Shown: piece after piece, positions 7,061 to 16,092 of the stretch | How the letters are laid out: each line of letters starts with the position of its first letter | Position numbering within the stretch: the first letter of the stretch is position 1 | NCBI GenBank assembly: GCA_945621435.1 | Contig: CALZBR010000003.1 | Span: 29,618-93,617, forward strand | DNA from: an uncultured Lachnospiraceae bacterium | Lineage (GTDB): Bacteria; Bacillota; Clostridia; Lachnospirales; Lachnospiraceae | Length of the DNA stretch: 64,000 nucleotides | Reading direction: 5' to 3' | The notes under the pieces: generated by a model | The model's database searches: none | Seen by the model: the letters and a program-made list of their open reading frames with translations, nothing else | What the model was told of the DNA's origin: nothing | Position numbers and translations under genes: made by a program

Positions 7061-9172
7061 CTATTGTTCATAATACTTTAAAATCACAGCACAGGTCTTC
7101 GGCAGAGTCACCTGAATCCTTCCGCCTACCACTTCAAACTGCTGCCCTTCACTGTATCCGTTCTCATCCGTCCAAAGAAGTGCTCGCATCAATCCGTGCT
7201 TGGGCGTACCCAGATCCCATACGAACACCTGGCGTTCCATCTGATAATCGTTGTTATTAACAAGGATCAGGCACTGACCCTCCTTCGTGAAGCGTCCGTA
7301 TGCCAGGAAGTTATAATCACTGTCAATTTTTTTAATGGAGCCCTTGCGAAGCTCAACATGCTCCTTGCGGAGTCTTATCAGCTTCTTATGGAACTCTATC
7401 AGCTCCCAATCCTCCTGTCCCCAGGGATAGGTTCTTCTGCTGTCCGGATCCGTGAATCCGCACAATCCGGCTTCGTCACCATAATAAATCGTGGGAGCAC
7501 CCACCCAGGTCATCTGCATCACAACAGCTTCCCTGAACACTGCTTTGTTGACTCCTCTTTCCGCAGCCTCAGGTCCCTTCGTGGCTGTTCGTCCCACTAC
7601 ATGATTGGTACGGGTCAGGAATCGGGAATGATCGTGGTTAGAAAGCTCATTCATGGCAACCTGCCAGCTGGGCATGGTAAAGCTGGTGCAATGATGTATC
7701 ATGGCTCCCCAGAAGCTTTCTGCATTTCCGCGCATATCCTCACGAAAGTCATCGCTGTGCTTCTCCATACCGGTGAGGAACCAGGTCACAGGCTCCATAA
7801 AAGCATCATAGTTCATGACAGAATCCCATTCATTGCCCTGCAGCCATTCTCTGGTGTTACCGTAATGCTCCGCCAGAATGATGGCATCCGGGTTCGCCTC
7901 CTTTACAGCTTTTCTGAACTCCTGCCAGAAATAGTGGTTGAATTCCTGGCTGTGACCCAGATCCGCTGCCACGTCGAGACGCCAGCCGTCGGCATTGTAG
8001 GGCGGAGATACCCACTTTTTGCCGATTTCCAATATATATTTCTGAAGCTCTTCACAATTCTCATAGTTCAGCTTAGGCAGAGTATCATGTCCCCACCAGC
8101 CGTCATAGGTCGGATTGTAAGGCCATCTGTTCTGATCAAAGAACTGGAAGTACTGTCTGTAAGGGCTGTCACCGCTGACGTAGGCACCCTTCTCATAGCC
8201 CTCTGCATTTTCATAGATACGCTCTCTGTCCATCCACTTATTAAAAGACCCGCAGTGGTTAAACACACCATCCATAATGACGCGGATACCTCTCTTGTGG
8301 GCTTCCTCCACCACATGGGCAAATAGTTGGTTGCTGGCCTCAAGGTTCGCACGGTTTGTCACTCTGTTAATGTACTTTGTGGCATAACGATTCTCCTTCT
8401 GTCCCTCAGGCAGAAGCTCGCCCTTATCCTCCACAATTTTGCCGAAATGCGGGTCGATATTATCATAATCCTGAATATCATATTTGTGATTGGAAGGGGA
8501 GACAAACAGGGGATTGAAGTAAATGGCATCTATTCCAAGCTCCTGAAGGTAGTCCATCTTGTCCAGGACGCCCTGCAGGTCACCGCCGTAAAACTCTCTC
8601 ACATCCATACTTGCGGGGTAACGGTTCCAGTCCTCCACCTTGTGAACCGGTTCATTGATATAACAGTATTCATTGGTCTCCACATCGTTGGAGGTATCCC
8701 CGTTGCAGAAGCGGTCCACGTAAATCTGATACATCACGGCACCCTTGGCCCAGACCGGGGTCTTGAAGCCGGGCACAACAACGAAATTATAATATTCCAC
8801 AGGCTCATGAACCAGACCTCTTCTATCATAAAAGCATCTCAGTCTGCCGGACTGCACCTCAAAATAATAGCTGCATTTCTCACTGTCCAGCTGAATCTCC
8901 ACCTCGTAATAATCAAAGTGCTTTTCAGACTCTGCCTTGGACATCAGATACTTTTGGTCCTTCCATACCAGAAAGATATAGTCCACATTGTTTTTGGCAG
9001 TGCGAAAACGAATCTTCAGCCTGTCTCCAACCTCCGGCTCTGCCGGTGTCAGGTAATTCTCTGAAGTATCGGTAAACAATGCACGCCTGTTAAATACAGG
9101 TCGCATTGTTGCAATATACTGTTCACAGTTTTCCAAACGCCTCATTCGATTTATATCCAATATATCTTTCAT
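7061..9172 (-). CDS. GH13 alpha-amylase family enzyme (neopullulanase/cyclomaltodextrinase type)
   Basis: A protein of about 703 residues. Residues 1-130 form an N-terminal beta domain like that of neopullulanases; the (beta/alpha)8 catalytic domain follows, then a C-terminal beta domain. The four GH13 regions are visible: DGVFNH (region I), GWRLDVAAD with the catalytic Asp (II), ILAEHYG with the general acid Glu (III) and LSNHDHSR with the third acid (IV). VYQIYVDRFCNGD, the usual opening of this subgroup, is also present. No signal peptide is seen, so it should act in the cytoplasm on imported maltodextrins. The start is ATG 9172, since GTGGGG precedes it and a promoter ends just upstream; a start at 9199 would lie before the expected transcript start. 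Exact substrate is not readable from the sequence. Confidence 0.9.
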   Translation of the reverse strand: MKDILDINRMRRLENCEQYIATMRPVFNRRALFTDTSENYLTPAEPEVGDRLKIRFRTAKNNVDYIFLVWKDQKYLMSKAESEKHFDYYEVEIQLDSEKCSYYFEVQSGRLRCFYDRRGLVHEPVEYYNFVVVPGFKTPVWAKGAVMYQIYVDRFCNGDTSNDVETNEYCYINEPVHKVEDWNRYPASMDVREFYGGDLQGVLDKMDYLQELGIDAIYFNPLFVSPSNHKYDIQDYDNIDPHFGKIVEDKGELLPEGQKENRYATKYINRVTNRANLEASNQLFAHVVEEAHKRGIRVIMDGVFNHCGSFNKWMDRERIYENAEGYEKGAYVSGDSPYRQYFQFFDQNRWPYNPTYDGWWGHDTLPKLNYENCEELQKYILEIGKKWVSPPYNADGWRLDVAADLGHSQEFNHYFWQEFRKAVKEANPDAIILAEHYGNTREWLQGNEWDSVMNYDAFMEPVTWFLTGMEKHSDDFREDMRGNAESFWGAMIHHCTSFTMPSWQVAMNELSNHDHSRFLTRTNHVVGRTATKGPEAAERGVNKAVFREAVVMQMTWVGAPTIYYGDEAGLCGFTDPDSRRTYPWGQEDWELIEFHKKLIRLRKEHVELRKGSIKKIDSDYNFLAYGRFTKEGQCLILVNNNDYQMERQVFVWDLGTPKHGLMRALLWTDENGYSEGQQFEVVGGRIQVTLPKTCAVILKYYEQ

Positions 9173-9201
9173 AGAAAAATCCCCACTCTCATGATACATC
9201 C

Positions 9202-9230
9202 ATTTTACTTAATCCTACGAGGTTATTCAA
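9202..9230 (-). promoter_or_regulatory. Probable promoter of the GH13 gene
   Basis: Minus strand TTGAAT, 17-base spacer, TAAAAT. The predicted start near 9195 lies about 23 bases before the GH13 start codon. Confidence 0.55.
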
Positions 9231-9252
9231 TACTTATTCAAAAAAAGACAGT

Positions 9253-9285
9253 AAAAAGGACAGCCATGGGGTGACTGTCCTTTTT
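9253..9285 (-). terminator. Terminator downstream of ftsH
   Basis: Perfect 11-bp stem AAAAAGGACAG / CTGTCCTTTTT with an 11-base loop, about 190 bases after the ftsH stop. It is symmetric and can work both ways. The AT-rich stretch 9286-9475 between it and ftsH holds no gene that I can support. Confidence 0.85.
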
Positions 9286-9475
9286 AGAGAAGGTATTTCT
9301 TATGGGGTATAGCAAAAACTATATATAATGTATTGGGGGGTACGCATATTATAATAGCATTGTGATTGAATTTTGCCTATTCCCATTTTTCATAAAATAT
9401 ACAAACATATCTCAAATTAATTGTGCAATTTTAATAATACATCGCTTCTATCGGGAAAAGCTGTTTCAAAGGCAC

Positions 9476-11290
9476 TCATGCAAACAAAGCCTCAAATTCT
9501 TCCCTTCCGATCTTTTCCTTCTCGAGCAAAAGCTGGGCGCAGCTGTGCAGGATTCTCTCATGCTCTCTGATCAGTTGCTTTGCTTTATCATAGCAGTCAT
9601 CAATGATGGACTTCACCTCACGGTCGATTTCGCCCGCAACGGCTTCGCTGTGAGACTTGGTATGCGCCAGGTCACGACCGATAAACACCTCATCGTCATC
9701 GTCATCATAGCAGATAACACCTATGTTTTCCGACATACCGAAGCGTGTTACCATGGTTCTCGCCATCTTGGTGGCTTTCTTGATGTCGCTGGAAGCACCG
9801 GTGGTAATGTCTCCAAAGATCAGCTCTTCCGCAATTCTGCCGCCCAGTGACACCATAATATCCTGCAGCATCTGACCTTTTGTCATAAACATCTCGTCCT
9901 TTTCCGGCAGTGGCATGGTATAGCCCGCTGCACCCTGTCCGGTGGGAATAATGGATATGGTGTGAACAGGTCCCACATCCGGCAGTACCTGGAACAGTAT
10001 TGCATGACCGGCCTCGTGATAAGCCGTTATCCGCTTCTCCTTGTCGGAAATCACACGGCTCTTCTTCTCCGCACCGATTCCCACCTTCACAAAGGCTTTG
10101 TTGATATCACTCTGGCAGATATACGGTTTGTCGTTCTTCGCTGCATTGATAGCAGCCTCGTTCATCAGATTCTCCAGGTCGGCTCCCGTAAATCCGGCTG
10201 TGGTCTGGGCAACCTGCTTCAGGTCCACATCATCGGAGAGGGGCTTATTCTTCACATGTACCTTCAGGATCTCTTCTCTGCCACCCACATCCGGTGTTCC
10301 CACGGTAATCTTTCTGTCAAAGCGTCCCGGTCGCAGGATTGCGGGATCCAGGATATCCACACGGTTTGTCGCTGCCATCACAATGATTCCCTCATTGGCA
10401 CTGAAGCCATCCATCTCCACCAACAGCTGATTCAGAGTCTGCTCTCTCTCGTCATGTCCGCCGCCCATACCGGTACCGCGGCGTCTTGCAACGGCGTCAA
10501 TCTCGTCAATAAACACGATACAGGGCGCATTTTTCTTGGCTTCCTCAAACAGATCACGCACTCTGGAAGCACCTACGCCTACATACATTTCCACAAAATC
10601 AGAACCGGATATGCTGAAGAATGCCACCTTTGCTTCACCGGCCACCGCCTTTGCCAGCAGGGTCTTACCGGTACCCGGGCGACCCTCCAGCAACACACCT
10701 TTGGGGATTCTGGCACCCATATTGTTGTATTTTGAAGGCTGTTTCAGAAAATCAACGATCTCCTCCAGGTCTTCCTTCTCTTCCCGAAGTCCCGCCACCT
10801 TATCAAAGGTAATCTCACCATCCGTTATCATTTTGGCACGGTTCCTGCCAAAATTCGCCATCTTGGAGTTGCCCGCACTCATCGCCGCATTCTGGGCTGT
10901 AATCATCATAAAGAGGAAAATGCCCACCACAATGATAATCAGCATGGGTACAAGAGTGGTCAGGAACCAGCTCTGTCGCTTCACGTCGTGTACGACAGGA
11001 TCAAAGTCATAGGACCGGATGGTTGCCTCCATCTCAGCGATATCGGTAACATACAATATCTTTTCCGCTCCCGTCTTGAGCCGGACATACACGGTACCGG
11101 TGGGAGTCTCGCTGTTCAGCTGAATCTCCACATCGGAGATATTTCCCGCCTCCATGTCCGCTATAAATTTCTCCTTGGTATAATTCTTTCTCTGACTGTC
11201 ATTATTGGCAAATCGGTAATAAAACACCATTCCCAACATCAACAAAATAAACACCACTACAAAATTAATTCTTCTGCCTTCCTGCTTCAA
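9476..11290 (-). CDS. ftsH: ATP-dependent zinc metalloprotease FtsH
   Basis: A 604-residue membrane AAA+ protease. There are two transmembrane helices (about residues 8-25 and 108-128) with a short extracytoplasmic domain between them. The AAA+ domain has the Walker A GRPGTGKT, the pore motif around [17 protein letters not shown], the Walker [11 protein letters not shown] and the second region of homology [20 protein letters not shown]. The zinc protease motif HEAGHA follows. FtsH degrades misassembled membrane proteins and regulators. It is the last gene of the tilS-hpt-ftsH order conserved with Bacillus, 12 bases after hpt. The Walker A reads GRPGTGKT where most FtsH proteins have GPPGTGKT, which still fits the consensus. 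Confidence 0.97.
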   Translation of the reverse strand: MKQEGRRINFVVVFILLMLGMVFYYRFANNDSQRKNYTKEKFIADMEAGNISDVEIQLNSETPTGTVYVRLKTGAEKILYVTDIAEMEATIRSYDFDPVVHDVKRQSWFLTTLVPMLIIIVVGIFLFMMITAQNAAMSAGNSKMANFGRNRAKMITDGEITFDKVAGLREEKEDLEEIVDFLKQPSKYNNMGARIPKGVLLEGRPGTGKTLLAKAVAGEAKVAFFSISGSDFVEMYVGVGASRVRDLFEEAKKNAPCIVFIDEIDAVARRRGTGMGGGHDEREQTLNQLLVEMDGFSANEGIIVMAATNRVDILDPAILRPGRFDRKITVGTPDVGGREEILKVHVKNKPLSDDVDLKQVAQTTAGFTGADLENLMNEAAINAAKNDKPYICQSDINKAFVKVGIGAEKKSRVISDKEKRITAYHEAGHAILFQVLPDVGPVHTISIIPTGQGAAGYTMPLPEKDEMFMTKGQMLQDIMVSLGGRIAEELIFGDITTGASSDIKKATKMARTMVTRFGMSENIGVICYDDDDDEVFIGRDLAHTKSHSEAVAGEIDREVKSIIDDCYDKAKQLIREHERILHSCAQLLLEKEKIGREEFEALFA

Positions 11291-11302
11291 TGTGCAAGCC
11301 TC

Positions 11303-11830
11303 CTAATCCTCAAATTCCACTGCCCCGATATATGGCAGATTTCTGTATTTCTGGTCATAGTCCAGTCCATATCCGACCACAAAGACATCGGGTATCTCAA
11401 AGCCTGTATAATCCACCTTGACATCCACAACCCTTCTGTCCGGCTTGTCGAGCAGGGTACACAGCTTCAGTGAAGCGGGACCTCTGTTCTTTAAAAGCTC
11501 CATCAGATAGCTCAAGGTTCTTCCGCTGTCCACAATATCTTCCACTACCAGAACATCTCTGTCCTTCAACGGTTCATCCAGATCCTTGACGATCTTTACG
11601 ATACCGCTTGATCTGGTATCACCGCCATAACTGGAAACAGACATAAAGTCCAGTGTCACCGGAACGGTGATTCTCTTTGCCAGCTCACACATAAAGAAAC
11701 TGCCACCCTTCAATACGCAGACCAAATGCACTGTCTTTCCTGCGTACTCCTTACTGATTCTGTCTCCGATTTCCTGAATTTTTGCATCAACCTCTTCTTC
11801 TGTCTTAAGTACCCGGATATGCTCTTTCAT
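11303..11830 (-). CDS. hpt: Hypoxanthine phosphoribosyltransferase
   Basis: A 175-residue purine salvage enzyme that converts hypoxanthine or guanine and PRPP to the nucleotide. It shows the type I phosphoribosyltransferase PRPP loop VLVVEDIVDSGRTL (about residues 96-109), the VCVLKGGSFF segment near residue 40 and the C-terminal VGYGLDYDQKYRNLPYIG that is typical of Hpt. The start codon overlaps the tilS stop (ATGA), and ftsH follows closely, so it is part of the same transcript. In Bacillus the product also interacts with TilS in controlling ftsH; whether this holds here cannot be seen. Confidence 0.96.
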   Translation of the reverse strand: MKEHIRVLKTEEEVDAKIQEIGDRISKEYAGKTVHLVCVLKGGSFFMCELAKRITVPVTLDFMSVSSYGGDTRSSGIVKIVKDLDEPLKDRDVLVVEDIVDSGRTLSYLMELLKNRGPASLKLCTLLDKPDRRVVDVKVDYTGFEIPDVFVVGYGLDYDQKYRNLPYIGAVEFED

Positions 11831-13266
11831 GCTTCCTCCATTTCGTCTTCCGTGAGGGTCTTTTTTATTTTAACCTGCAGGATACGTTTTGTATTCTTAT
11901 CCACTTTATAGTATTCACTGATCCGATAGCCGATCAGCCATATAACATGATGTTCCTGCACCAGCACGGGAATACGGTCCCTCAGTTCCCTTGGTATCTT
12001 TTCCGTTACCATGTAATCCTTCAGAGATTTGTGAATCCTGTTTCCCAGTCCGTCCGAAAGTGTCAGATAATCACCTGTCTGTCGGAACCGAATCGAGGGT
12101 ATCCTCTGTATTTTATCATAATCAAACCATTTCGTATACTTGTTTTCCGGAATTTTCACACCCTGTTCATAATCAAAAATCCGATACTCCGGCTCCGGAA
12201 GCACCGCCGGCGTACTCTCCTGCCCATCTTCTGTCTCCAGGATCACCTTTGTATACTGTCTGCGGCACACAATTCCAAAGGGCAGGCAAATCTGTCGGTT
12301 GCCCTTACCGGCAAACAATCCTCTGACATCCTCCACATGTACACCTGAGATGTCCTTGCCGGTAGGTGACAGTTCCTCTAAAAGCTTCAGAAGCACCCTC
12401 TTTTGCAGTACCTCGGGAAGCGCCCCAAATCCTTCCACATCTATGACGCTGCCGGTAGTCACTTCGCCGTCTTTCTTCCACGCTCCCCCGGTAGTCACTT
12501 CGCCGTCCTTCTTCCACGCTCCCCCGGTGGTTATCTTCTCCACACACAGCGCTGCAGCTTCCATTGTCTGCTGAGCCATATATTTTTCCGTCTCGGAAAT
12601 CAGTTCCGCTGTCCGGCACATGTGCGCAACCGCCTTTTCCGAAACCTGTTCCTCCACATAGGACAAGATGTGATGTCTGATACGGTTCCTGGTATATTCA
12701 TCTGTGGCATTGGTACTGTCGGTTCGCCAGACAATACCTCTGGTCCTCAGATACTCCTCTATCTCTCTGCGTTCCAGACAGAGAAGCGGTCTGATGATAT
12801 CCTCTCTCACCGGCTCGATTCCCCGCAGCCCCCGAAGTCCGCTGCCACGGAACAAATGAAGCAGCATGGTTTCCGCCTGATCGTCTGCGTTGTGTGCCAC
12901 CGCTATCTTCGTGGCGCCAATCCGACCTGCAACCTCCCGAAAAGCAGCGTATCTTAACCTGCGCCCCGCATCTTCTTCGGAACATTTTTGTGTTGCCGCC
13001 AATACCCTCACATTCTCTTCTATCGGATAATAAGGAATGCCCTGTGAACGGCAGAGCTCCTCCACATAAGCTGCATCCTCCCCCGCATCTTCACGGATAC
13101 CATGATTCACATGAACCACCGCCAATTCCAGCGGTATCCTCTTACCGTATTCCAGCAACACAAATAAGAGGCAAACAGAGTCTGCCCCTCCTGAGACCCC
13201 GAGTACTATTTTTTCGCCGGGGTGTATCATATCATGTTGTCTGATAAAAGAGAATACTTTTTCCAT
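11827..13266 (-). CDS. tilS: tRNA(Ile)-lysidine synthase
   Basis: A 479-residue enzyme that adds lysine to C34 of the minor tRNA-Ile so that it reads AUA. The PP-loop VLGVSGGADSVCLL lies at residues 22-35, the N-terminal domain continues with HVNHGIREDAGED and AVAHNADDQAETMLLHLFRG, and the C-terminal domain has FRQTGDYLTLSDGLGNRIHKSLKDYM. All are typical of TilS. Between the domains there is a linker with two identical 12-residue copies of the unit TGGAWKKDGEV plus one more residue (see the repeat entry). The gene is 51 bases behind spoIIE and overlaps hpt by four bases. Confidence 0.95.
   Translation of the reverse strand: MEKVFSFIRQHDMIHPGEKIVLGVSGGADSVCLLFVLLEYGKRIPLELAVVHVNHGIREDAGEDAAYVEELCRSQGIPYYPIEENVRVLAATQKCSEEDAGRRLRYAAFREVAGRIGATKIAVAHNADDQAETMLLHLFRGSGLRGLRGIEPVREDIIRPLLCLERREIEEYLRTRGIVWRTDSTNATDEYTRNRIRHHILSYVEEQVSEKAVAHMCRTAELISETEKYMAQQTMEAAALCVEKITTGGAWKKDGEVTTGGAWKKDGEVTTGSVIDVEGFGALPEVLQKRVLLKLLEELSPTGKDISGVHVEDVRGLFAGKGNRQICLPFGIVCRRQYTKVILETEDGQESTPAVLPEPEYRIFDYEQGVKIPENKYTKWFDYDKIQRIPSIRFRQTGDYLTLSDGLGNRIHKSLKDYMVTEKIPRELRDRIPVLVQEHHVIWLIGYRISEYYKVDKNTKRILQVKIKKTLTEDEMEEA
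12455..12526 (-). repeat. Tandem 36-bp repeat inside tilS
   Basis: Two adjacent 36-bp units differ by a single base (12455-12490 and 12491-12526) and encode two copies of a 12-residue unit (TGGAWKKDGEVT). The length is a multiple of three, so the reading frame is kept. It lies in the linker between the catalytic and C-terminal domains. Confidence 0.95.
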
Positions 13267-13317
13267 ATGTGAAATGGTATCTCATTCCTACAAAAAAATC
13301 AAGTAAATCCGTATTCT

Positions 13318-14490
13318 TCAGGTCTTCCAGATGCCGATTACCGCCACGGTCATGTCGTCGGGAATCCTGCCACCCCCTGCCACCACTGCCATCCTCAGTA
13401 TTTTTTCAGCGATTTCTTCCGGATTCTGCTCTCGGATCCCGGCAATAACATCACAGATGGCCGCCTCATACAATTGATTGTCGAACGCCTCTATCACACC
13501 ATCAGACACCATGATCAGGTAGTCTCCGTCGCTTAAGCTACTGTGAATCGATATCATCTCCGGCTTTTGAAAGATTCCCAACGGCAGAGACCCGTCCGAA
13601 AACTTTTCCACCAGCTCCTCATGTTTCAAAAACGAAGCCGCTCCCCCTGCTTTATGAAAGTCACAGCTTCCCTGCTGTAAGTCGATTTCGCAGATATCCA
13701 GGGTGGGATGATTACAATCGTCCCCCATGGCAAACAGTGCCAGATTGACCATCTCCGCCGCTGCCTTCGTGCTGTATCCCGCATCCAGGAGCTTTTCCAT
13801 CAGATCCAACACGTTCCCGCTATCCCGGCCTGCCTGCTCTCCGGAACCGGTACCGTCAGAAAGCACCACCATCAGCCTTCCGGATTCCGGCTCGAAAACA
13901 GAATAATTATCACCGGATACGGTTTCGTCTTCCTTAATAGCCCTTGCAAAACCGGTCATTGCCAGATAACGGGCTTCTTCCTCCAATTCATAGCACCTGG
14001 GGGTTCTATCCAGCAGTAAAGGGCTTTCCTGTGAGAGCTTTAGTCTTTTATTTAGCAACACCGATATCATATCCGCCGCATCCTCCGCGGATACATCCTT
14101 TCTTCTTCCCACGCTTAATGTTACCACGATTGATTCTCTTCCGGTCTCCCTGCATAAGTAACACGGGTTCTCTGCACAGATGCCTTCCTCCCGCATGGCA
14201 CGAATCAGCAGCCTCCTCTTTTTCTCTTCCATGGGCTTGCAATGAAACACCTCTCCGGCCACATTTTTCATAATCCTGGCCATCTCATCCAGGTGACTCT
14301 TCAGTACCTGTCTGCTCTCCCAAAGTCTCCTTTCCACAAGCATGGTCTGCCTGTCCATCCTGCTGTCGACAATCAGATCCCGATGATAACTTTTGGCCAG
14401 TTCCTGAAAACTTTCTGCGTAACTTAACAGCCTTCTTCTGCACAAATCCGATACCTGACCCACCTGCATCATTTGCTTTTCCGTCTTCAT
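13318..14490 (-). CDS. spoIIE: SpoIIE-family PP2C phosphatase lacking the membrane domain
   Basis: A 390-residue protein. Residues about 1-160 match the helical regulatory segment of SpoIIE and residues about 180-390 the PP2C-type phosphatase: SGDNYSVFE, VVLSDGTGSGEQA (metal-binding Asp), TLDICEIDLQ, HKAGGAASFL, LLPLG-type SLPLGIF, LIMVSDGVIE and IPDDMTVAVI. SpoIIE dephosphorylates SpoIIAA and so activates sigma-F in the forespore. Bacillus SpoIIE has about 830 residues with ten membrane helices; no such region is present here and none is found upstream. The promoter has the Spo0A-type long spacer. The position between divIC and tilS is as in Bacillus. Confidence 0.88.
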   Translation of the reverse strand: MKTEKQMMQVGQVSDLCRRRLLSYAESFQELAKSYHRDLIVDSRMDRQTMLVERRLWESRQVLKSHLDEMARIMKNVAGEVFHCKPMEEKKRRLLIRAMREEGICAENPCYLCRETGRESIVVTLSVGRRKDVSAEDAADMISVLLNKRLKLSQESPLLLDRTPRCYELEEEARYLAMTGFARAIKEDETVSGDNYSVFEPESGRLMVVLSDGTGSGEQAGRDSGNVLDLMEKLLDAGYSTKAAAEMVNLALFAMGDDCNHPTLDICEIDLQQGSCDFHKAGGAASFLKHEELVEKFSDGSLPLGIFQKPEMISIHSSLSDGDYLIMVSDGVIEAFDNQLYEAAICDVIAGIREQNPEEIAEKILRMAVVAGGGRIPDDMTVAVIGIWKT

Positions 14491-14529
14491 CCCGATACCT
14501 CCCTGCCCACCAATTCAGCGGCAAGCACG

Positions 14530-14562
14530 ATTATAGAATCAGGCATTTGCTTTTTTTGTCAA
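14530..14562 (-). promoter_or_regulatory. spoIIE promoter with 21-bp spacer and Spo0A-like boxes
   Basis: Minus strand TTGACA (14562-14557), a 21-base spacer and TATAAT (14535-14530), 40 bases before the spoIIE start. Both hexamers are perfect, yet the spacer is four bases too long for ordinary sigma-A promoters. Bacillus spoIIE and spoIIG have just this layout and need phosphorylated Spo0A. A sequence TTTGTCAAA, one base off the 0A box, overlaps the -35, and TTTTGTCGCAAAA (14586-14598) stands 24 bases further upstream. Confidence 0.7.
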
Positions 14563-14593
14563 ATCGGGGAAAGAATGCCTTAAAGTTTTGCGA

Positions 14594-14621
14594 CAAAAAA
14601 AGCAGGAGTCTAAGCTCCTGC
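14594..14621 (-). terminator. Terminator of the divIC transcript
   Basis: GCAGGAG / CTCCTGC, a perfect 7-bp stem with a 6-base loop, followed on the minus strand by seven T. It separates divIC from the spoIIE promoter. Confidence 0.9.
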
Positions 14622-14635
14622 CCTAAATCATCACC

Positions 14636-14947
14636 TTATTCTTCTTTAAAGAGAATCTCATCTTCGTAAACAAGTCCCATCTTCTCTCTGGCCACTTCTT
14701 CATAATAGCCCTTAGTATGAACCTTCTTGCCGAATTCCTCTATCTCTTCCGTGCGCTTCTGTTCCTTTTCAATCTGTTGATCCAACTGTTTGGCATAGGC
14801 TTCCTTAACCTCTATCTTCTGTCGGATTCCCGCGCTTCTTATGGCAACCACCACAACCATCAGCATCACAACGAAGGTCACAAGAAACATACTCAGCTTA
14901 TTCTGATATCTTTTGCGATATGCAACCCTACGTCTTGTCCTTGCCAT
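14636..14947 (-). CDS. divIC: Septum formation initiator DivIC (FtsB family)
   Basis: About 103 residues from ATG 14947, chosen because AAAGGAG lies six bases upstream. A basic N-terminus (ARTRRRVAYRKRYQ) is followed by one membrane helix (about residues 18-38) and a coiled coil (about 45-80, QLDQQIEKEQKRTEEIEEF). It ends with the FtsB/DivIC-type motif YYEEVAREKMGLVYEDEILFKE. DivIC forms a complex with FtsL and DivIB at the division septum. It follows yabQ and precedes a terminator. Confidence 0.9.
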   Translation of the reverse strand: MARTRRRVAYRKRYQNKLSMFLVTFVVMLMVVVVAIRSAGIRQKIEVKEAYAKQLDQQIEKEQKRTEEIEEFGKKVHTKGYYEEVAREKMGLVYEDEILFKEE

Positions 14948-14971
14948 AAGCACTCCTTTCCAAAACACATG

Positions 14972-15457
14972 TTATTTCTTAAGACTTATTTTAATCATTT
15001 TCGCAAAATACGTCAACCTGTTTTTTATCTGTTTCCGAATTCTTCCGGAACAGGATTGTACCCTCCGACCGGCTTTTCCCGCACTTTTCCCTGCCTTATG
15101 GAACAGACGCCTGACGGGAAAGGTCAGTCTGCCGAGCATCCGGGCAATCACCCGGCACAATTTTTGAAGCAGGACTGATACGTATTTTACAAAAGGAGGA
15201 CTGATGATTTTATGGTAAAAAATGATTCCGGTCATGGCTCCGAGCACTGCATACCATCTGAGAGTCCCATTGCTTTCGCGGTGCATTAACAGAAACACCT
15301 CCGCCCCGCAATAGATCCAGAAAATAAGATCCTCCAGGGATACCGAAAACACATTATGCCGCACCACCCTTCGAAAGATTCTCAGACAATCGTAGAGAAA
15401 GGCAAAGTACAATCCCAACTGTAATGCATGAAACAGAAACTCCTTCTCACTTACCAT
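14972..15457 (-). CDS. yabQ: Spore cortex protein YabQ
   Basis: A 161-residue protein. The N-terminal about 100 residues carry two to four hydrophobic segments and the pattern FLYDCLRIFRRVVRHN near residue 20, typical of YabQ. The C-terminal part is strongly basic (LFHKAGKSAGKAGRRVQ). In Bacillus YabQ sits in the membranes around the forespore and is needed for cortex formation. The gene is 5 bases behind yabP and 24 bases before divIC. Its ribosome binding site is weak, which fits translation coupled to yabP. Confidence 0.85.
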   Translation of the reverse strand: MVSEKEFLFHALQLGLYFAFLYDCLRIFRRVVRHNVFSVSLEDLIFWIYCGAEVFLLMHRESNGTLRWYAVLGAMTGIIFYHKIISPPFVKYVSVLLQKLCRVIARMLGRLTFPVRRLFHKAGKSAGKAGRRVQSCSGRIRKQIKNRLTYFAKMIKISLKK

Positions 15458-15462
15458 AGAGC

Positions 15463-15750
15463 TTACCGAAACAACCTGCTGAGCAATGACTCCGTCTTAT
15501 GCACGCCACCTGATACCTCGGAATAGGTAAGGCTGTCAATCCTTCCGTCGACATCCACCTCTCCTCTGTCCAGGGTCAGCCTGCTCACATGAAGGTCATC
15601 ACCCTTAATCATCAGCATTCCCTGCTCCGTCTCCAGCAGAACCTCATGTATATCAAATGAAAGTACATCCTTCACACCGCTCAAGGTACAGTTTCTTCGA
15701 TTTGTCATGGAAACCTTGTGCGCTCTCGTATTGTTGCTTAATTCTTCCAT
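15463..15750 (-). CDS. yabP: Sporulation protein YabP
   Basis: A 95-residue protein of the YabP family: N-terminal KVSMTNRRNCTLSGVKDVLSFD, then MLMIKGDDLHVSRLTLDRGEVDVDGRIDSL, the classic layout of YabP. Bacillus YabP is made under sigma-E and, like YabQ, is needed for the spore cortex. GGGAGGAG stands five bases before the ATG. It lies between rqcP and yabQ. Confidence 0.92.
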   Translation of the reverse strand: MEELSNNTRAHKVSMTNRRNCTLSGVKDVLSFDIHEVLLETEQGMLMIKGDDLHVSRLTLDRGEVDVDGRIDSLTYSEVSGGVHKTESLLSRLFR

Positions 15751-15819
15751 AGGCTCCTCCCTGCTTACAGCTCTCCTGAAACAGCCTATGCGAAAAAGGA
15801 ACAGTTCATGCCTTGATTC

Positions 15820-16059
15820 TTACAAATACCGAAAAAGCTCTTTCGCCTCATCCTTTTTCACGGTTTCCTGTACATCAAGCACCTCCACCTTAACCTCTTT
15901 ATTTCCGAAAGAGATGGTGATGATATCTCCTTCCTTAACATTTGCAGAGGCCTTGGCGGGTTTGTCATTGATCTGTACGCGCCCACTGTCACAAGCTTCA
16001 TTTGCCACCGTACGACGCTTAATCAGCCTTGATACCTTCAGATATTTATCCAGTCTCAT
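15820..16059 (-). CDS. rqcP: RqcP (YabO), S4-domain ribosome quality control protein
   Basis: A 79-residue S4 RNA-binding protein: MRLDKYLKVSRLIKRRTVANEACDSGRVQINDKPAKAS gives the S4 fold, and ITISFGNKEVKVEVL ends it. In Bacillus RqcP works with RqcH to add alanine tails to nascent chains on stalled 50S subunits. It lies downstream of hup, past hup's terminator, and heads the rqcP-yabP-yabQ-divIC group. The usual two-residue start RL-DKYLKVSR is intact. Confidence 0.93.
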   Translation of the reverse strand: MRLDKYLKVSRLIKRRTVANEACDSGRVQINDKPAKASANVKEGDIITISFGNKEVKVEVLDVQETVKKDEAKELFRYL

Positions 16060-16092
16060 ATTATAAAACCTTACCCCTTAATTGATTCCTAA

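Noticed and set aside
9286..9475. Promoter-like TATAAT sequences in the AT-rich gap after ftsH
   Set aside because: They have no good -35 partner and lie upstream of a strong terminator relative to the GH13 gene; the pair at 9202-9230 fits the GH13 start better.
12455..12526. Short CRISPR-like array
   Set aside because: The two 36-bp units are directly adjacent with no spacers and lie in frame within tilS. No CRISPR array or cas gene was seen in the window.
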